Source of the DNA: Corynebacterium camporealensis
Lineage (GTDB): Bacteria; Actinomycetota; Actinomycetes; Mycobacteriales; Mycobacteriaceae
DNA length: 64,000 nt
Assembly (NCBI RefSeq): GCF_000980815.1
Contig: NZ_CP011311.1
Location: 434,001-498,000 of the forward strand
Direction: 5' to 3'
Below the pieces are notes generated by a model. It did not search any database. It saw nothing but the letters and a program-made list of their open reading frames with translations, and had not been told where the DNA came from. Numbering within the stretch: position 1 is the first letter of the stretch; every line of letters starts with the position of its first letter. The translations under genes were made by a program, and so were the position numbers. Below, one piece after another: positions 17,626-26,644 of this stretch.

Positions 17626-18720
17626 ATGTGCTTACAGACTTACTTCGCAGAACTCGGCCGAGGCATCGACCTCGTCGCCGAGTGCGAAGGCATGTCTGCC
17701 GACGACCTCACCACCATGGGCAGCACGCCTGCCGATGCCGCCGAACTCCTCGACTTCTATTTCATCTACTTCGGCCCCACCAAATACACCCGCAAGCAGG
17801 ACACCGCCGTGCGCATGGCCCGCGCCCGCGGTCTCGCGCTGACCGTGCTGCGCGAGATTGAACGCTTCGTCGGACGCATCAAGAACCAGCTCGACGCCTG
17901 GAACCTGCGCATCGAACTCTGCACAGCTGACGATGCCAACCGCGCCTCCCTCGCGCGCCGCCGCCTCCGCGAACTCAGGCCCAAGCGCGAACCCACCGAG
18001 AAGGCGAATATCACTCAGCACGACAACGGCCTGGCCACCTTCCGCGTTACCGGCAACTCCGCCGATCTCACCGATATCTTCCAGCAAATCGACCAGCAGA
18101 AACCCGCCGAGAGCTTCATCCAAAGCTACTTCGGCGACAACCCCACCGCCCGCACCACCCCGTCTGTCATGGCCGTGCTCGGACTTGCCGATTACTGCCG
18201 CCTCCTGCGCGGCGACAACACCGACATCCGCGCGGAGCTGACCAACGGCGCCACCATGACCGGCACCGAACTCATCGAGCGCGCCTTCCTCGACCAGGGC
18301 TTGGTCACGCTCATCGGCCGCGAGGACGGCCCCGTCGACCTCTATCGTTTCCAGCGCTTCGCCAACGAAAAGCAACGCGCGATGCTCATGGCCGAATTCC
18401 CGCACTGCGCCTGGCCCGGCTGCCGCGTACCCGCCTCCCAGTGTCAGTTCCACCACTTGAAATCCTGGGACGGGGGAGGGGAGACGAATATCTCCAACCT
18501 CATCCCGCTGTGTCCGCACCATAACGGTGCCAACGAAGACGACGTCGACATCCCCCAGGTCCGCGGCCGCATGACCCGCATCAACGGCCGAGTCGCCTGG
18601 ATACCACCCCGCGGCGGCCGCCCCATCTTCGTCGGCCGTTCCTCCACCGGCGACCCACCCGTACCCGTTCCGCACGACTACGTCTCGCGGAACCAGTCAA
18701 CGGACCCGCCGGACGGTTAA
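17626..18720 (+). CDS. HNH endonuclease-domain protein, DUF222/13E12-like (copy 1)
   Basis: A 364-aa protein with an N-terminal helical DUF222-like region (about 1-255) and a C-terminal HNH nuclease motif at 261-300. The visible residues are C261, C266, H276-H277, C296, H298-H299 and N300, consistent with a zinc-stapled beta-beta-alpha-metal fold. Families of this type are abundant in corynebacteria and mycobacteria and are often linked to mobile or multicopy sequences, but their targets are not known. A paralogue lies at 49660-50796, sharing the FGPTKYTRKQ-like motif and the HNH ending. No mobile-element ends are visible around it. Confidence 0.82.
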   Translation: MCLQTYFAELGRGIDLVAECEGMSADDLTTMGSTPADAAELLDFYFIYFGPTKYTRKQDTAVRMARARGLALTVLREIERFVGRIKNQLDAWNLRIELCTADDANRASLARRRLRELRPKREPTEKANITQHDNGLATFRVTGNSADLTDIFQQIDQQKPAESFIQSYFGDNPTARTTPSVMAVLGLADYCRLLRGDNTDIRAELTNGATMTGTELIERAFLDQGLVTLIGREDGPVDLYRFQRFANEKQRAMLMAEFPHCAWPGCRVPASQCQFHHLKSWDGGGETNISNLIPLCPHHNGANEDDVDIPQVRGRMTRINGRVAWIPPRGGRPIFVGRSSTGDPPVPVPHDYVSRNQSTDPPDG

Positions 18721-18733
18721 ATCGACACCCCAA

Positions 18734-18772
18734 GCACGCAGTTGAGGCGCCTCGCGCGCCCCTTCAGCGTGC
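18734..18772. terminator. Possible bidirectional terminator hairpin
   Basis: GCACGC at 18734-18739 pairs with GCGTGC at 18767-18772, enclosing an imperfect GC-rich inner stem (TGAGGCGC with GCGCCCCTTCA). It sits between convergent genes. There is no long T tract on the plus strand, so confidence is low. Confidence 0.35.
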
Positions 18773-18788
18773 CTACAGGTAGTTTTGT

Positions 18789-19409
18789 TTACTTGGCCTC
18801 GAAAGGCTGGCCCAGCTCCGGGCGGAAGTAGCCCGGCAGCGCCAGCTTGTTGCCCAGCACGTTGTCGGTGAAGTTCTGCCCGAACTCCGATAGGACGGCA
18901 TCGTGAATCGGTACGACCATCTCCGGCGACAGCTCACGGGCGTAGTCGGCAGCTTCGGTGCTGCGTGCCCACGGACCGGCAATCGGCAGCAACAGTGTGC
19001 GCACCTCACCCGGCAGCTCGGTGATGAACTCATCGCCCGGGTGCAGCACGCCCTCGGCCAAATAGCCAAGATTCACCGGACGGGGCACCTCCGGGTGAAT
19101 GGGGTGGTGGCGCCCGCCCACGGCGCGAATGCGCAGGCCCAGCACCTCAAACTCGTCGCCGCTTTCCACGACGGTGCAGTCACCCTTCGTCTCGCCAAGC
19201 TTGTCGGCGACGTCCTGCGGTCCCCAGACCGGCAGTCCGCTAGCCTTCACGGCGTCGACGTCAAAGTGGTCAGGGTGGATGTGGGTGAGCAAGACGGCAT
19301 CGGCATCTTGCAAGCACGCGCTGTCGGTGGCGCTGCCCGGGTCGATGAGGATGCGGCCCTCTGGGGCCTGCATCGCGATGGTCGAATGTCCAAACTTAAT
19401 AAGCTCCAT
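18789..19409 (-). CDS. Metallo-beta-lactamase fold hydrolase
   Basis: A 206-aa cytosolic protein of the UlaG-like MBL branch. It starts MELIKFGHSTIAM and has the metal-binding motif LTHIHPDHFD. Further ligands are a histidine in GGRHHPIHPE and a late IHDAVLSE. Substrate unknown. The ATG at 19409 matches the family N-terminus; a longer reading frame upstream would run through the icd terminator hairpin. It lies downstream of icd in the same direction. Confidence 0.78.
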   Translation of the reverse strand: MELIKFGHSTIAMQAPEGRILIDPGSATDSACLQDADAVLLTHIHPDHFDVDAVKASGLPVWGPQDVADKLGETKGDCTVVESGDEFEVLGLRIRAVGGRHHPIHPEVPRPVNLGYLAEGVLHPGDEFITELPGEVRTLLLPIAGPWARSTEAADYARELSPEMVVPIHDAVLSEFGQNFTDNVLGNKLALPGYFRPELGQPFEAK

Positions 19410-19443
19410 ACTCGCCACCCTAACCAAGTTCGAAAACCAAGAT

Positions 19444-19468
19444 GGCCCCGACCACAAAGGTCGGGGCC
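19444..19468 (-). terminator. icd transcription terminator
   Basis: A perfect 10-bp stem, GGCCCCGACC with GGTCGGGGCC, closes a five-base loop. On the minus strand it is followed by a T-rich stretch (ATCTTGGTTTTC). It lies 20 bases after the icd stop and ahead of the hydrolase gene. Confidence 0.75.
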
Positions 19469-19488
19469 AGAAGTGAGAAGTTACAAGA

Positions 19489-21702
19489 TTACTTCTGCAG
19501 CTTCTCCAGGATCTCGTTGTACTTAGCGACCGGGCGCATCACCGAGGAAGTCTTCTCCTCGTTTGGCCAGTAGTAGCCGCCCAAGTCGGCTGGGGAGCCC
19601 TGGACGTCGATAAGTGCCTGTGCAATCTCATCGGCGTTCTCGTTCAGAGCGGCGGAGATCTCCTTGAACTGCTCAGCCAGCTCAGCATCGTCGGTCTGGT
19701 TTGCCAGCTCCTCAGCCCAGAAGGTGGTGAGGTAGAAGTGGGAACCACGGTTGTCGATCTCGCCGACCTTACGGGACGGGGACTTGCCCTCGCCCAGCAG
19801 GCGCTCGGTAGCACGGTCCAGAGCAGCAGCCAGCACGCCGGCCTTCTCGTTGCCGTTGGACTGGTTCTCGTGGCGGAAGGACTCAGCCAGCGCCAGGAAC
19901 TCACCCAGGGAGTCCCAACGCAGGTGGTTTTCTTCCTGCACCTGCTGAACGTGCTTCGGAGCAGAACCGCCCGCACCGGTCTCGAACAGGCCGCCGCCTG
20001 CCATCAGCGGAACAACAGACAGCATCTTTGCAGAAGTGCCCAGCTCCAGAATCGGGAACAGGTCGGTGTTGTAGTCACGCAGCACGTTACCGGTCACGGA
20101 GATGGTGTCCTCGCCGCGGCGGATGCGCTCGACGGAGGTCTTGGTTGCCTCAACCGGGGAAGCAATGGTGATGTCCAGACCCTCGGTGTCGTGGTCCTTG
20201 AGGTACTTCTTAACCAGCTCGGTCAGGTTGCGGTCGTGTGCGCGCTCCGGGTCCAGCCAGAAAATAGCAGGCATGCCGGAAATGCGGGAACGGGTAACCG
20301 CCAGCTTGACCCAGTCCTGGATCGGGGCGTCCTTGGTCTGGCATGCGCGCCAGATATCGCCAGCCTCAACCTCGTGGGAGATGAGAACCTCGCCAGCGGA
20401 GTTGCGGACCTCAACGGTGCCTGCAGCCGGAATCTTGAAGGTCTTGTTGTGGGAGCCGTACTCCTCAGCCTTCTGTGCCATCAGACCAACGTTCGGCACG
20501 GTACCCATGGTGGTTGGGTCGTAGGCGCCGTTGGCCTTGCAGTCCTCGATAACCGCCTGGTAGACGCCTGCGTAGGAGGAATCCGGAATGACGGCGAGGG
20601 TGTCCTGCTCCTCGTCGTTCTTGTTCCACATGTGGCCAGAAGTACGGATCATGGCTGGCATGGAGGCGTCGATGATGACATCGGAAGGCACGTGCAAGTT
20701 GGTAATGCCCTTGTGGGAATTAACCATAGCCAGGTCCGGGCCCTCTTCCAGAGCCTTGTCGAAGGCAGCCTTGATCTCGTCGCCATTGGACAGGGAAGAC
20801 AGGCCGTCGTAAATTGCGCCCAGGCCGTTCTCGCCGTTCAGGCCAGCCTCGAGCAGCTCGTCGCCGTACTTGTCGTAGACGTCAGCGAAGTAAGCGCGCA
20901 CCACGTGGCCGAAGAGAATTGGGTCGGAGACCTTCATCATGGTGGCCTTCAGGTGAGCGGAGAAGAGCACGCCTTCTTCCTTAGCGCGAGCAACAGCATC
21001 ACGCAGGAAGGAATCCAGGGCCTTAGCGGACATGAAGGTGCCGTCGACAACTTCGTCCTTCAAAACCGGCAGCTCCTCGAGCAGGGTCTGCTCGCCATCG
21101 GCGGTGACCAGCTTGATGCTCAGGGTGTCTTCTTCCGGAATGATGACGGACTTCTCGTTGTGGCGGAAGTCGTTGTCAGCCATGGTGGCGACGTTGGTCT
21201 TGGAATCAGAAGACCACTCGCCCATGGTGTGCGGGTTCTTCTTCACGAAGTTCTTGACCGCTTCCGGTGCACGACGGTCGGAGTTGCCCTCACGCAGAAC
21301 CGGGTTCACAGCAGAACCCTTGACGGCGTCGTAGCGAGCCTGGATGTCCTTTTCCTCATCGGAGGTCGGGTTATCTGGGTAATCCGGCAGGTCGTAGCCA
21401 GCTTCCTGCAGCTCGGCAATAGCCTTCTTCAGCTGCACCAGGGATGCAGAGATGTTCGGCAGCTTGATGATGTTAGCTTCCGGAGTCTTAGCCAGCTTGC
21501 CCAGCTCAGCGAGGTGGTCGTCGACCTTCTGCTCTGCGGTCAGACGCTCTGGGAACTGAGCGGCGATACGTGCGGCAACCGAGATGTCGCTGGTTTCGAC
21601 ATCGATGCCTGCGGTGGAAGCAAAAGCCTCCACGACCGGCTTGAAAGAGTAGGTGGCCAGCAGTGGGGCTTCGTCAGTACGAGTCCAGATAATCTTCGAC
21701 AT
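19489..21702 (-). CDS. icd: NADP-dependent isocitrate dehydrogenase, monomeric type
   Basis: A 737-aa TCA-cycle enzyme oxidatively decarboxylating isocitrate to 2-oxoglutarate with NADP. The length and sequence are those of the single-chain (monomeric) class, unrelated in length to the 400-aa dimeric type. Clear hallmarks include [34 protein letters not shown] and [21 protein letters not shown]. The ATG is preceded by TTTAGGAGAACT. The gene is monocistronic, bounded by a strong terminator, and used for NADPH supply in corynebacteria. Confidence 0.96.
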   Translation of the reverse strand: MSKIIWTRTDEAPLLATYSFKPVVEAFASTAGIDVETSDISVAARIAAQFPERLTAEQKVDDHLAELGKLAKTPEANIIKLPNISASLVQLKKAIAELQEAGYDLPDYPDNPTSDEEKDIQARYDAVKGSAVNPVLREGNSDRRAPEAVKNFVKKNPHTMGEWSSDSKTNVATMADNDFRHNEKSVIIPEEDTLSIKLVTADGEQTLLEELPVLKDEVVDGTFMSAKALDSFLRDAVARAKEEGVLFSAHLKATMMKVSDPILFGHVVRAYFADVYDKYGDELLEAGLNGENGLGAIYDGLSSLSNGDEIKAAFDKALEEGPDLAMVNSHKGITNLHVPSDVIIDASMPAMIRTSGHMWNKNDEEQDTLAVIPDSSYAGVYQAVIEDCKANGAYDPTTMGTVPNVGLMAQKAEEYGSHNKTFKIPAAGTVEVRNSAGEVLISHEVEAGDIWRACQTKDAPIQDWVKLAVTRSRISGMPAIFWLDPERAHDRNLTELVKKYLKDHDTEGLDITIASPVEATKTSVERIRRGEDTISVTGNVLRDYNTDLFPILELGTSAKMLSVVPLMAGGGLFETGAGGSAPKHVQQVQEENHLRWDSLGEFLALAESFRHENQSNGNEKAGVLAAALDRATERLLGEGKSPSRKVGEIDNRGSHFYLTTFWAEELANQTDDAELAEQFKEISAALNENADEIAQALIDVQGSPADLGGYYWPNEEKTSSVMRPVAKYNEILEKLQK

Positions 21703-21752
21703 AGTTCTCCTAAATCTAGAAAATGATTCAACCTACTAGGCTACCGGTTTTT

Positions 21753-22619
21753 CTAGCTTCCCTCAGCAAATCCGCGTTTCCAATACCCCATAAATGACAC
21801 CTGCGCTCGCGGGATGCCAGCGTCGCGGACCAACATTCGGCGCATCTGCTTAACGATGCCCGCCTCCCCCGCAATCCACCAATACTCACCCTCGGCGGTG
21901 GTCGGGCTGTCCAATTCCTCCCCTAAGGAGGAGTAGTTCGGCGTTTCCCAAAACGTACCGGGGCCAGAATCCTCGGTGGTGTCCGCCGCAGTTGGGGTCT
22001 GCCCCAGTTGCGTCGCGAGTGCATCGATAAGCGCGGTGCCCGCCGGGCCGGTGCGGTCCGGCCAGTGGATGTCGACGCCTGCGGGGCGGAGTAGCTCCTG
22101 GCGGTCAGCGGGGTCAGGCAGGTCGAGATGCACGGTGCCGCGCAGGCCTGCGGGCCATTCAGTGAGTATCTGCGCGATGGCGGGAAGCGCAGTGTCATCG
22201 CCATAGAGGTGTGCGGTATGCGCGTTGCCGGGATTAAATTCGATGCCGGATCCGGAGTCGTCGTTAAGCGTGGGGGCGATGACGTGGATCTGGTCGCCGG
22301 GACGAGTGTGGGTGGCCCAGTGGGAGGCAGGCCCGTGGTGGAGGGCGAAGTCGATGGTGAGGAGGCCATCGGAAAGCGCGCGCACAGAATAGGTGCGCAT
22401 GACCCCACGGGTGGCGGGATCGGCCGCGCGCCAGGTGCCAAACCAGTCTTCGGGCAGGTCGATAAGGCCATGTGGGCCGGGCAGAATGAGTTTGATGCGC
22501 AGGTCGCGAATCGGAACGGCCGGACCCATGTTGTCGAGACCGGAGAGGCGGACGCGTTGGAAGTTCGGGGAGATGCGCTGGCTATCGATGACCGTAGCGA
22601 GGTAGGGGATAAAGCTCAC
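21753..22619 (-). CDS. Siderophore-interacting protein (FAD-dependent ferric reductase)
   Basis: A 288-aa SIP/ViuB-family flavoprotein that reduces ferric siderophore inside the cell to release Fe2+. It has an N-terminal FAD-binding barrel with the signature MRTYSVRALSDG and a C-terminal NAD(P)H-binding SIP domain ending in WWIAGEAGIVKQMRRMLV and MGYWKRG. Its start overlaps the end of the ABC ATPase gene by four bases, and it is the last gene of the siderophore uptake operon. Confidence 0.88.
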   Translation of the reverse strand: MSFIPYLATVIDSQRISPNFQRVRLSGLDNMGPAVPIRDLRIKLILPGPHGLIDLPEDWFGTWRAADPATRGVMRTYSVRALSDGLLTIDFALHHGPASHWATHTRPGDQIHVIAPTLNDDSGSGIEFNPGNAHTAHLYGDDTALPAIAQILTEWPAGLRGTVHLDLPDPADRQELLRPAGVDIHWPDRTGPAGTALIDALATQLGQTPTAADTTEDSGPGTFWETPNYSSLGEELDSPTTAEGEYWWIAGEAGIVKQMRRMLVRDAGIPRAQVSFMGYWKRGFAEGS

Positions 22620-23428
22620 TTCTGCTCCTCGGGTTGGCGACGGTGGTGGCGGCCCATGGGCATTACGGCGGGCAGACCGGAGGTGGGGTCGTCGACGATG
22701 TGCGAATCGATGTCGAAGACGTCGCGGACAAGTGCTTCGTTGAGCACGTGGTGCGGTGTGCCGGTGGCGGCGATGCGACCGCCTGCAAGTGCGATGAGCT
22801 CGTCGCTGTAGCGGGCAGCCAGGTTGAGGTCGTGGAGGACCATGACGATGGTGGTGCCGCGCCGGTGGTTGAGGTCGGTGAGCAGGTCGAGGACGTCGAG
22901 TTGGTGTTTGAGGTCGAGGTAGGTGGTGGGTTCATCGAGAAGCAAAATATCGGTGCGCTGGGCCAGGGCCATGGCGATCCAGGCGCGTTGGCGCTGTCCG
23001 CCTGACAGCTCATCGATGGGGCGTTCCGCCAGGTCCGCCAGCCCCGTCGCTTCGAGCGATTCGGCGACGATGTCGTAGTCTTCTGCGCGCCATTGCCCGA
23101 AAAAGCCTTGGTGTGGGGTGCGTCCGCGTCCCACGAGGTCGGCAACGCTAATGCCGTCCGGTGCGAGCGGTGTCTGGGGCAGTAGACCCAGCTGCCGGGC
23201 CAGAGGTTTCGCCCCGATGCTGTCCAAAGGCGCGCCGTCTAAGGTGATGGCGCCGTCGAGGGGTGTGTGCAGACGGGCGAGTGCTCGCAGGAGGGTGGAT
23301 TTGCCGCAGCCGTTTGCCCCGACAATCGAGGTGATTTTTCCGGGCGTGATGTCGATGCTGAGCTTATCGATGACCACCCGGTCCCCATAGCCCAATCGGA
23401 GGTTCTGCGCGCTTAAGTGTGGTGCCAA
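22616..23428 (-). CDS. Fe3+-siderophore ABC transporter, ATP-binding protein
   Basis: A 270-aa cytoplasmic ATPase of the FepC/FhuC type that powers siderophore import. It has Walker A GANGCGKST, signature LSGGQRQRAWIAMAL, Walker B ILLLDEPTTYLD and a switch histidine in VMVLHDLNLA. It sits ten bases after the second permease gene and overlaps the siderophore-interacting protein gene. Confidence 0.93.
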   Translation of the reverse strand: MAPHLSAQNLRLGYGDRVVIDKLSIDITPGKITSIVGANGCGKSTLLRALARLHTPLDGAITLDGAPLDSIGAKPLARQLGLLPQTPLAPDGISVADLVGRGRTPHQGFFGQWRAEDYDIVAESLEATGLADLAERPIDELSGGQRQRAWIAMALAQRTDILLLDEPTTYLDLKHQLDVLDLLTDLNHRRGTTIVMVLHDLNLAARYSDELIALAGGRIAATGTPHHVLNEALVRDVFDIDSHIVDDPTSGLPAVMPMGRHHRRQPEEQK

Positions 23429-23438
23429 GGTCTTACTC

Positions 23439-24452
23439 CTAACGGGTGGAACGGGTCAATAGATAGATAAGGAAGGGTGCGCCGATAATGCCGGTGACCA
23501 CGCCAACGGGGTAGTGGGTGCCAAACGCCCAGTTACCGACGAGGTCCGCAGCCAACACAATGAGCGCTCCGGTGAGGGCTGCGGGCAGGATGAGGGACGG
23601 GCCGGGGCGGAAGCATCTGCTGGCGATGGGCCCTGCCATAAACGCCACGAACGCAATGGGTCCGGAGGTGGCGGTGGCCAAGGCGATAAGTAGGACGGCG
23701 CCGCCGATGGCGGTGATGCGCACCAGGTTAAGGGGGATGCCGAGGGTGGAGGAGAGGGCATCGCCAAGCTGGAGCAGACGGAGCTGATGGGCAAGACAGA
23801 CCAGTAGGGGCAGGAGGATGACGACGCCAACGAGCAGCGGGGCGGCGCGTTCCCAGCTCATGGTGTTCAGCGAGCCGGTGAGCCAGCGGGTGGCGGTCGG
23901 TAGGTCCCAGGCGTTGGCTTGGGATAGCACGAAGGTGGTCCAGGCCTGCAGGAGGGCGGCGCAACCGATGCCGATGAGAATCATGCGGGTGCCGGTGAAG
24001 CCGGATTTGAGCGAGAGCAGGTAGATGGCGGCGGCGATAAGGAGGGAGAAGAGAAGGGCGATAAGGGAGACCATTGTTTGGCTGAGTTGGAAAAAGACGA
24101 TGGCGGTGACACCGGCTGCGGCTGCACCGGCGGAGATGCCGATGATGTCGGGCGAGGCTAGCTGATTGCGCAGCAGGGTTTGGAAAATAACGCCCGCGGT
24201 GCCGAAGGCGAGGCCGGCGGCGACGGCGACGGTGGCACGCGGGAGGCGAAGCTCGCCGACGGTAAAGGATGCACCGGAGACGGTCTGGCCGGTCAGCGCG
24301 CCGAGGATGTCCGCGGGGCTGTAGAAGGTCTCGCCGATCATGAGGCTGATAAACCACAGCGCCACGACGGCGGTGAAAAGGAGCGCGAGGCGGAGGTAGT
24401 GGCTGCGGTAGAGCGCGCGGCGTTGCTGGCGAAGCTGGGTAGACAAGCTCAT
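23439..24452 (-). CDS. Fe3+-siderophore ABC transporter permease (FecD type)
   Basis: A 337-aa FecCD-family integral membrane subunit with about nine or ten helices. Typical motifs are LRLPRATVAVAAGLAFGTAG with QTLLRNQLASPDIIGISAGA near the N-terminus, and GPIAFVAFMAGPIASRCF in the ATPase-coupling loop. It pairs with the other permease gene, overlapping it by four bases (ATGA). Confidence 0.92.
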   Translation of the reverse strand: MSLSTQLRQQRRALYRSHYLRLALLFTAVVALWFISLMIGETFYSPADILGALTGQTVSGASFTVGELRLPRATVAVAAGLAFGTAGVIFQTLLRNQLASPDIIGISAGAAAAGVTAIVFFQLSQTMVSLIALLFSLLIAAAIYLLSLKSGFTGTRMILIGIGCAALLQAWTTFVLSQANAWDLPTATRWLTGSLNTMSWERAAPLLVGVVILLPLLVCLAHQLRLLQLGDALSSTLGIPLNLVRITAIGGAVLLIALATATSGPIAFVAFMAGPIASRCFRPGPSLILPAALTGALIVLAADLVGNWAFGTHYPVGVVTGIIGAPFLIYLLTRSTR

Positions 24453-25435
24453 AGTTCACGCACCTTCGTTCGTCGGACAATCCAGATGAAAACGGGGACG
24501 CCGATGAAAGGAGTCATGACGCCGACGGCGACTTCCTCGGGGCGCACCAGTACGCGGCCGAGCGTGTCGGCGGCGGTCAGGAGGAAGGCGCCGCCAAGAG
24601 CGGTGGCGGGCAGGAGCCAGCGGTGGTCGGTGCCGAGCAGGAGGCGCAGGATGTGCGGGACGACGAGGCCGACGAACGCGATGGGGCCGGCTAGGGCGGT
24701 GGCGACGCCGCACAGGATAACGGCGCCGGTGGTGGCCAGGAGGCGGGTGCGGGCGACGTGGGTGCCGAGGGAGGAGGCGAGGTCATCGCCAAGTGCAAGG
24801 GCGTTAAGGCCTGGGGAGCAGGTGAGCAGGAGGATGGCGCCGAGGAGAAGCAGCGGGGAGGCGAGGGCGAGGCTGTGCCACTGCGCGCCGCCGACGGAGC
24901 CGATTTGCCAGAAACGGAATTGCTCCATGACTTCGGCGCGGGGCAGCAGGATGGCGCTGACGGCGGAGGATGCTGCGGCGGCGGTGGCGGCACCGGCCAG
25001 GGCGAGTTTGAGGGGGCTGGCGCCACCTTCGCCGCGGCTGCCGATGAAGTAGACGAAGCAGGCGGCGGCAAAACTCCCGAGGATGGCGACCAGCATCGTG
25101 GGGACGGTGGCGTGCAGGCCGAAGAAGGCGATGCCGATGACGACGGCCAGCGAGGCGCCGGAAAGGACGCCGAAGACGCCGGGGTCGGCAAGAGGATTGC
25201 GGGTTACGGCCTGAAAGGCGGCACCGGAGCAGGCGAGCGCGGCGCCAACGACGAGCGCGAGCACGGTGCGGGGCAAGCGCACGGAGGCGGCGGCCGCACC
25301 GGCGGTATCCGTCGACCCGGTCAGCGCGGCGAGGGCTTCTGCGGCGGAGATGCTGCGCACGCCAAACATGACCGAAGCCACCACCGCGACGGCGGTGGCG
25401 GCCAGCAGTCCGCCCACGATGAGGGTTTTACGCAA
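24449..25435 (-). CDS. Fe3+-siderophore ABC transporter permease (FecC type)
   Basis: A 328-aa FecCD-family membrane subunit. VRLPRTVLALVVGAALACSG and QAVTRNPLADPGVFGVLSGA mark the N-terminal half, and GPIAFVGLVVPHILRLLLG the coupling region. It starts three bases after the binding-protein gene and overlaps the next permease. Confidence 0.92.
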   Translation of the reverse strand: MRKTLIVGGLLAATAVAVVASVMFGVRSISAAEALAALTGSTDTAGAAAASVRLPRTVLALVVGAALACSGAAFQAVTRNPLADPGVFGVLSGASLAVVIGIAFFGLHATVPTMLVAILGSFAAACFVYFIGSRGEGGASPLKLALAGAATAAAASSAVSAILLPRAEVMEQFRFWQIGSVGGAQWHSLALASPLLLLGAILLLTCSPGLNALALGDDLASSLGTHVARTRLLATTGAVILCGVATALAGPIAFVGLVVPHILRLLLGTDHRWLLPATALGGAFLLTAADTLGRVLVRPEEVAVGVMTPFIGVPVFIWIVRRTKVREL

Positions 25436-25438
25436 TTG

Positions 25439-26479
25439 TTAGTTCTCCAGGCCGTCGGCAAGCGCGGCGAAGTAGTCGTCAATACCCCACGGAATCGACA
25501 GCGGCGACGGGTTAGCGGCTGCACCCAGCGGGCCGTTGGGGAGGAAGACGATGTTGCCTTCGGCGACGGCGGGGATCTTGGATAGCAGAGGATCGGACTG
25601 CATGTCCTCGAGCATCTTTTTATCGTCGGCGTCGTTGCCGGTGGAGTAGCCGATGATGAGATCGACGTCATCGAAAAGCTCTGGCTCCTCGGTGGAGACC
25701 TCGACCCAGAACTCATCCGACTTCTCGGTGTAGTCGGATACGACCTCAGGCGCCTCCATGCCGTGGGAGGTAAGGAAGCTCATGCGCGGGTCGTCGTTGG
25801 TGTAAAAACCAATCTTGGAATCATCCGACGCACCACCAAAGGCGGTGAACAGGACCTTCTTGCCCTCCAGTTCGGAATTTTCAGAGAGGGCGTCGGAGGT
25901 TTGGGTCTCGAGGTCATCGATAAGCTTTTGGCCCTCGTCCTCCTTGCCCAAAGCCTTGGCGTTGAGCGCAGTCATGTCCTCCAGCGAGGTGCCCCACGGG
26001 ATGTCCGGGTAGGCCACGACGGGCGCAATCTTGGACAAGGTGTCGTAGTCCTCCTGCGTGATGCCCGAGTAGGCGGCGAGGATGACATCAGGGTTGGTGT
26101 TGGCGATTTCTTCGTAAGGGATGCCGTCGGTTTCATCGAAAAGCGCAGGCTTATCGCCGTCGAGCTTCTCCTCGACCCACGGCATGATGCCATTGTCGTC
26201 GTCATCGCCCCAGGTGGCCTTGGACATGCCGACCGGGGTGATGCCCAAAGCGAGCGGGACCTCGTGGTTGCCCCAACCGACCGTCGCCACGCGCGCCGGG
26301 GCCTCCTCGATGGTGGTGGAGCCGAAAGCATGGTCCACCGTCACGGGGAACTGCGCGCTATCGGCGGCAACGGTGTTATCGGCGGCACCGTCGGACGAAG
26401 CGGAGTCGGACGAGCACGCCGCGAGACCGAAGGCGAGAGAGGTTGCGGCAACCACCGCGAGAATGGAACGAGAGCGCAT
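25439..26479 (-). CDS. Fe3+-siderophore substrate-binding lipoprotein
   Basis: A 346-aa FepB/FecB-type binding protein. The signal peptide ends in the lipobox LAFGLAAC with lipid-bearing C22. The two-lobed TroA-like fold is visible from TVDHAFGSTTIEEAPARVAT through TNPDVILAAYSG to VEGN-type C-terminal segments. It binds ferric siderophore outside the membrane; the particular siderophore is not evident. It is the first gene of a five-gene operon (binding protein, two permeases, ATPase, ferric reductase). Two DtxR-like boxes lie directly upstream. Confidence 0.93.
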   Translation of the reverse strand: MRSRSILAVVAATSLAFGLAACSSDSASSDGAADNTVAADSAQFPVTVDHAFGSTTIEEAPARVATVGWGNHEVPLALGITPVGMSKATWGDDDDNGIMPWVEEKLDGDKPALFDETDGIPYEEIANTNPDVILAAYSGITQEDYDTLSKIAPVVAYPDIPWGTSLEDMTALNAKALGKEDEGQKLIDDLETQTSDALSENSELEGKKVLFTAFGGASDDSKIGFYTNDDPRMSFLTSHGMEAPEVVSDYTEKSDEFWVEVSTEEPELFDDVDLIIGYSTGNDADDKKMLEDMQSDPLLSKIPAVAEGNIVFLPNGPLGAAANPSPLSIPWGIDDYFAALADGLEN

Positions 26480-26496
26480 GAGAACACCCCTTGAAG

Positions 26497-26515
26497 TTAG
26501 GTAAGGCTTACAGTA
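26497..26515. promoter_or_regulatory. DtxR box 1, siderophore operon
   Basis: TTAGGTAAGGCTTACAGTA agrees with the DtxR consensus at most of 19 positions. It starts 18 bases upstream of the binding-protein ATG. Confidence 0.72.
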
Positions 26516-26526
26516 TTCGCAATAGG

Positions 26527-26545
26527 TTAGTATAGCCTTGCCTAC
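26527..26545. promoter_or_regulatory. DtxR box 2, siderophore operon
   Basis: TTAGTATAGCCTTGCCTAC is a second DtxR-like site centred 30 bases from the first, about three helical turns. The pair suggests cooperative iron repression of the siderophore operon, and perhaps effects on the divergent MFS gene. Confidence 0.68.
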
Positions 26546-26631
26546 TCCGGCTAATCATGTGATTGTTCTCATAAGGTCGAGCGCGCTGTTGGGTTGCTCC
26601 CGCTGGCTTTTTTCTCCCAGGTGAGCCTGAG

Positions 26632-26637
26632 TATCCT
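26632..26637 (+). promoter_or_regulatory. -10 hexamer, leaderless MFS promoter
   Basis: TATCCT is followed by seven bases and then GTG at 26645. This supports that GTG rather than the in-frame TTG at 26594. Confidence 0.5.
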
Positions 26638-26644
26638 GCGGAGA

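Noticed and set aside
19738..21726. 662-codon open frame antisense to icd
   Set aside because: Shadow of the highly biased icd coding sequence, with no domain signal.
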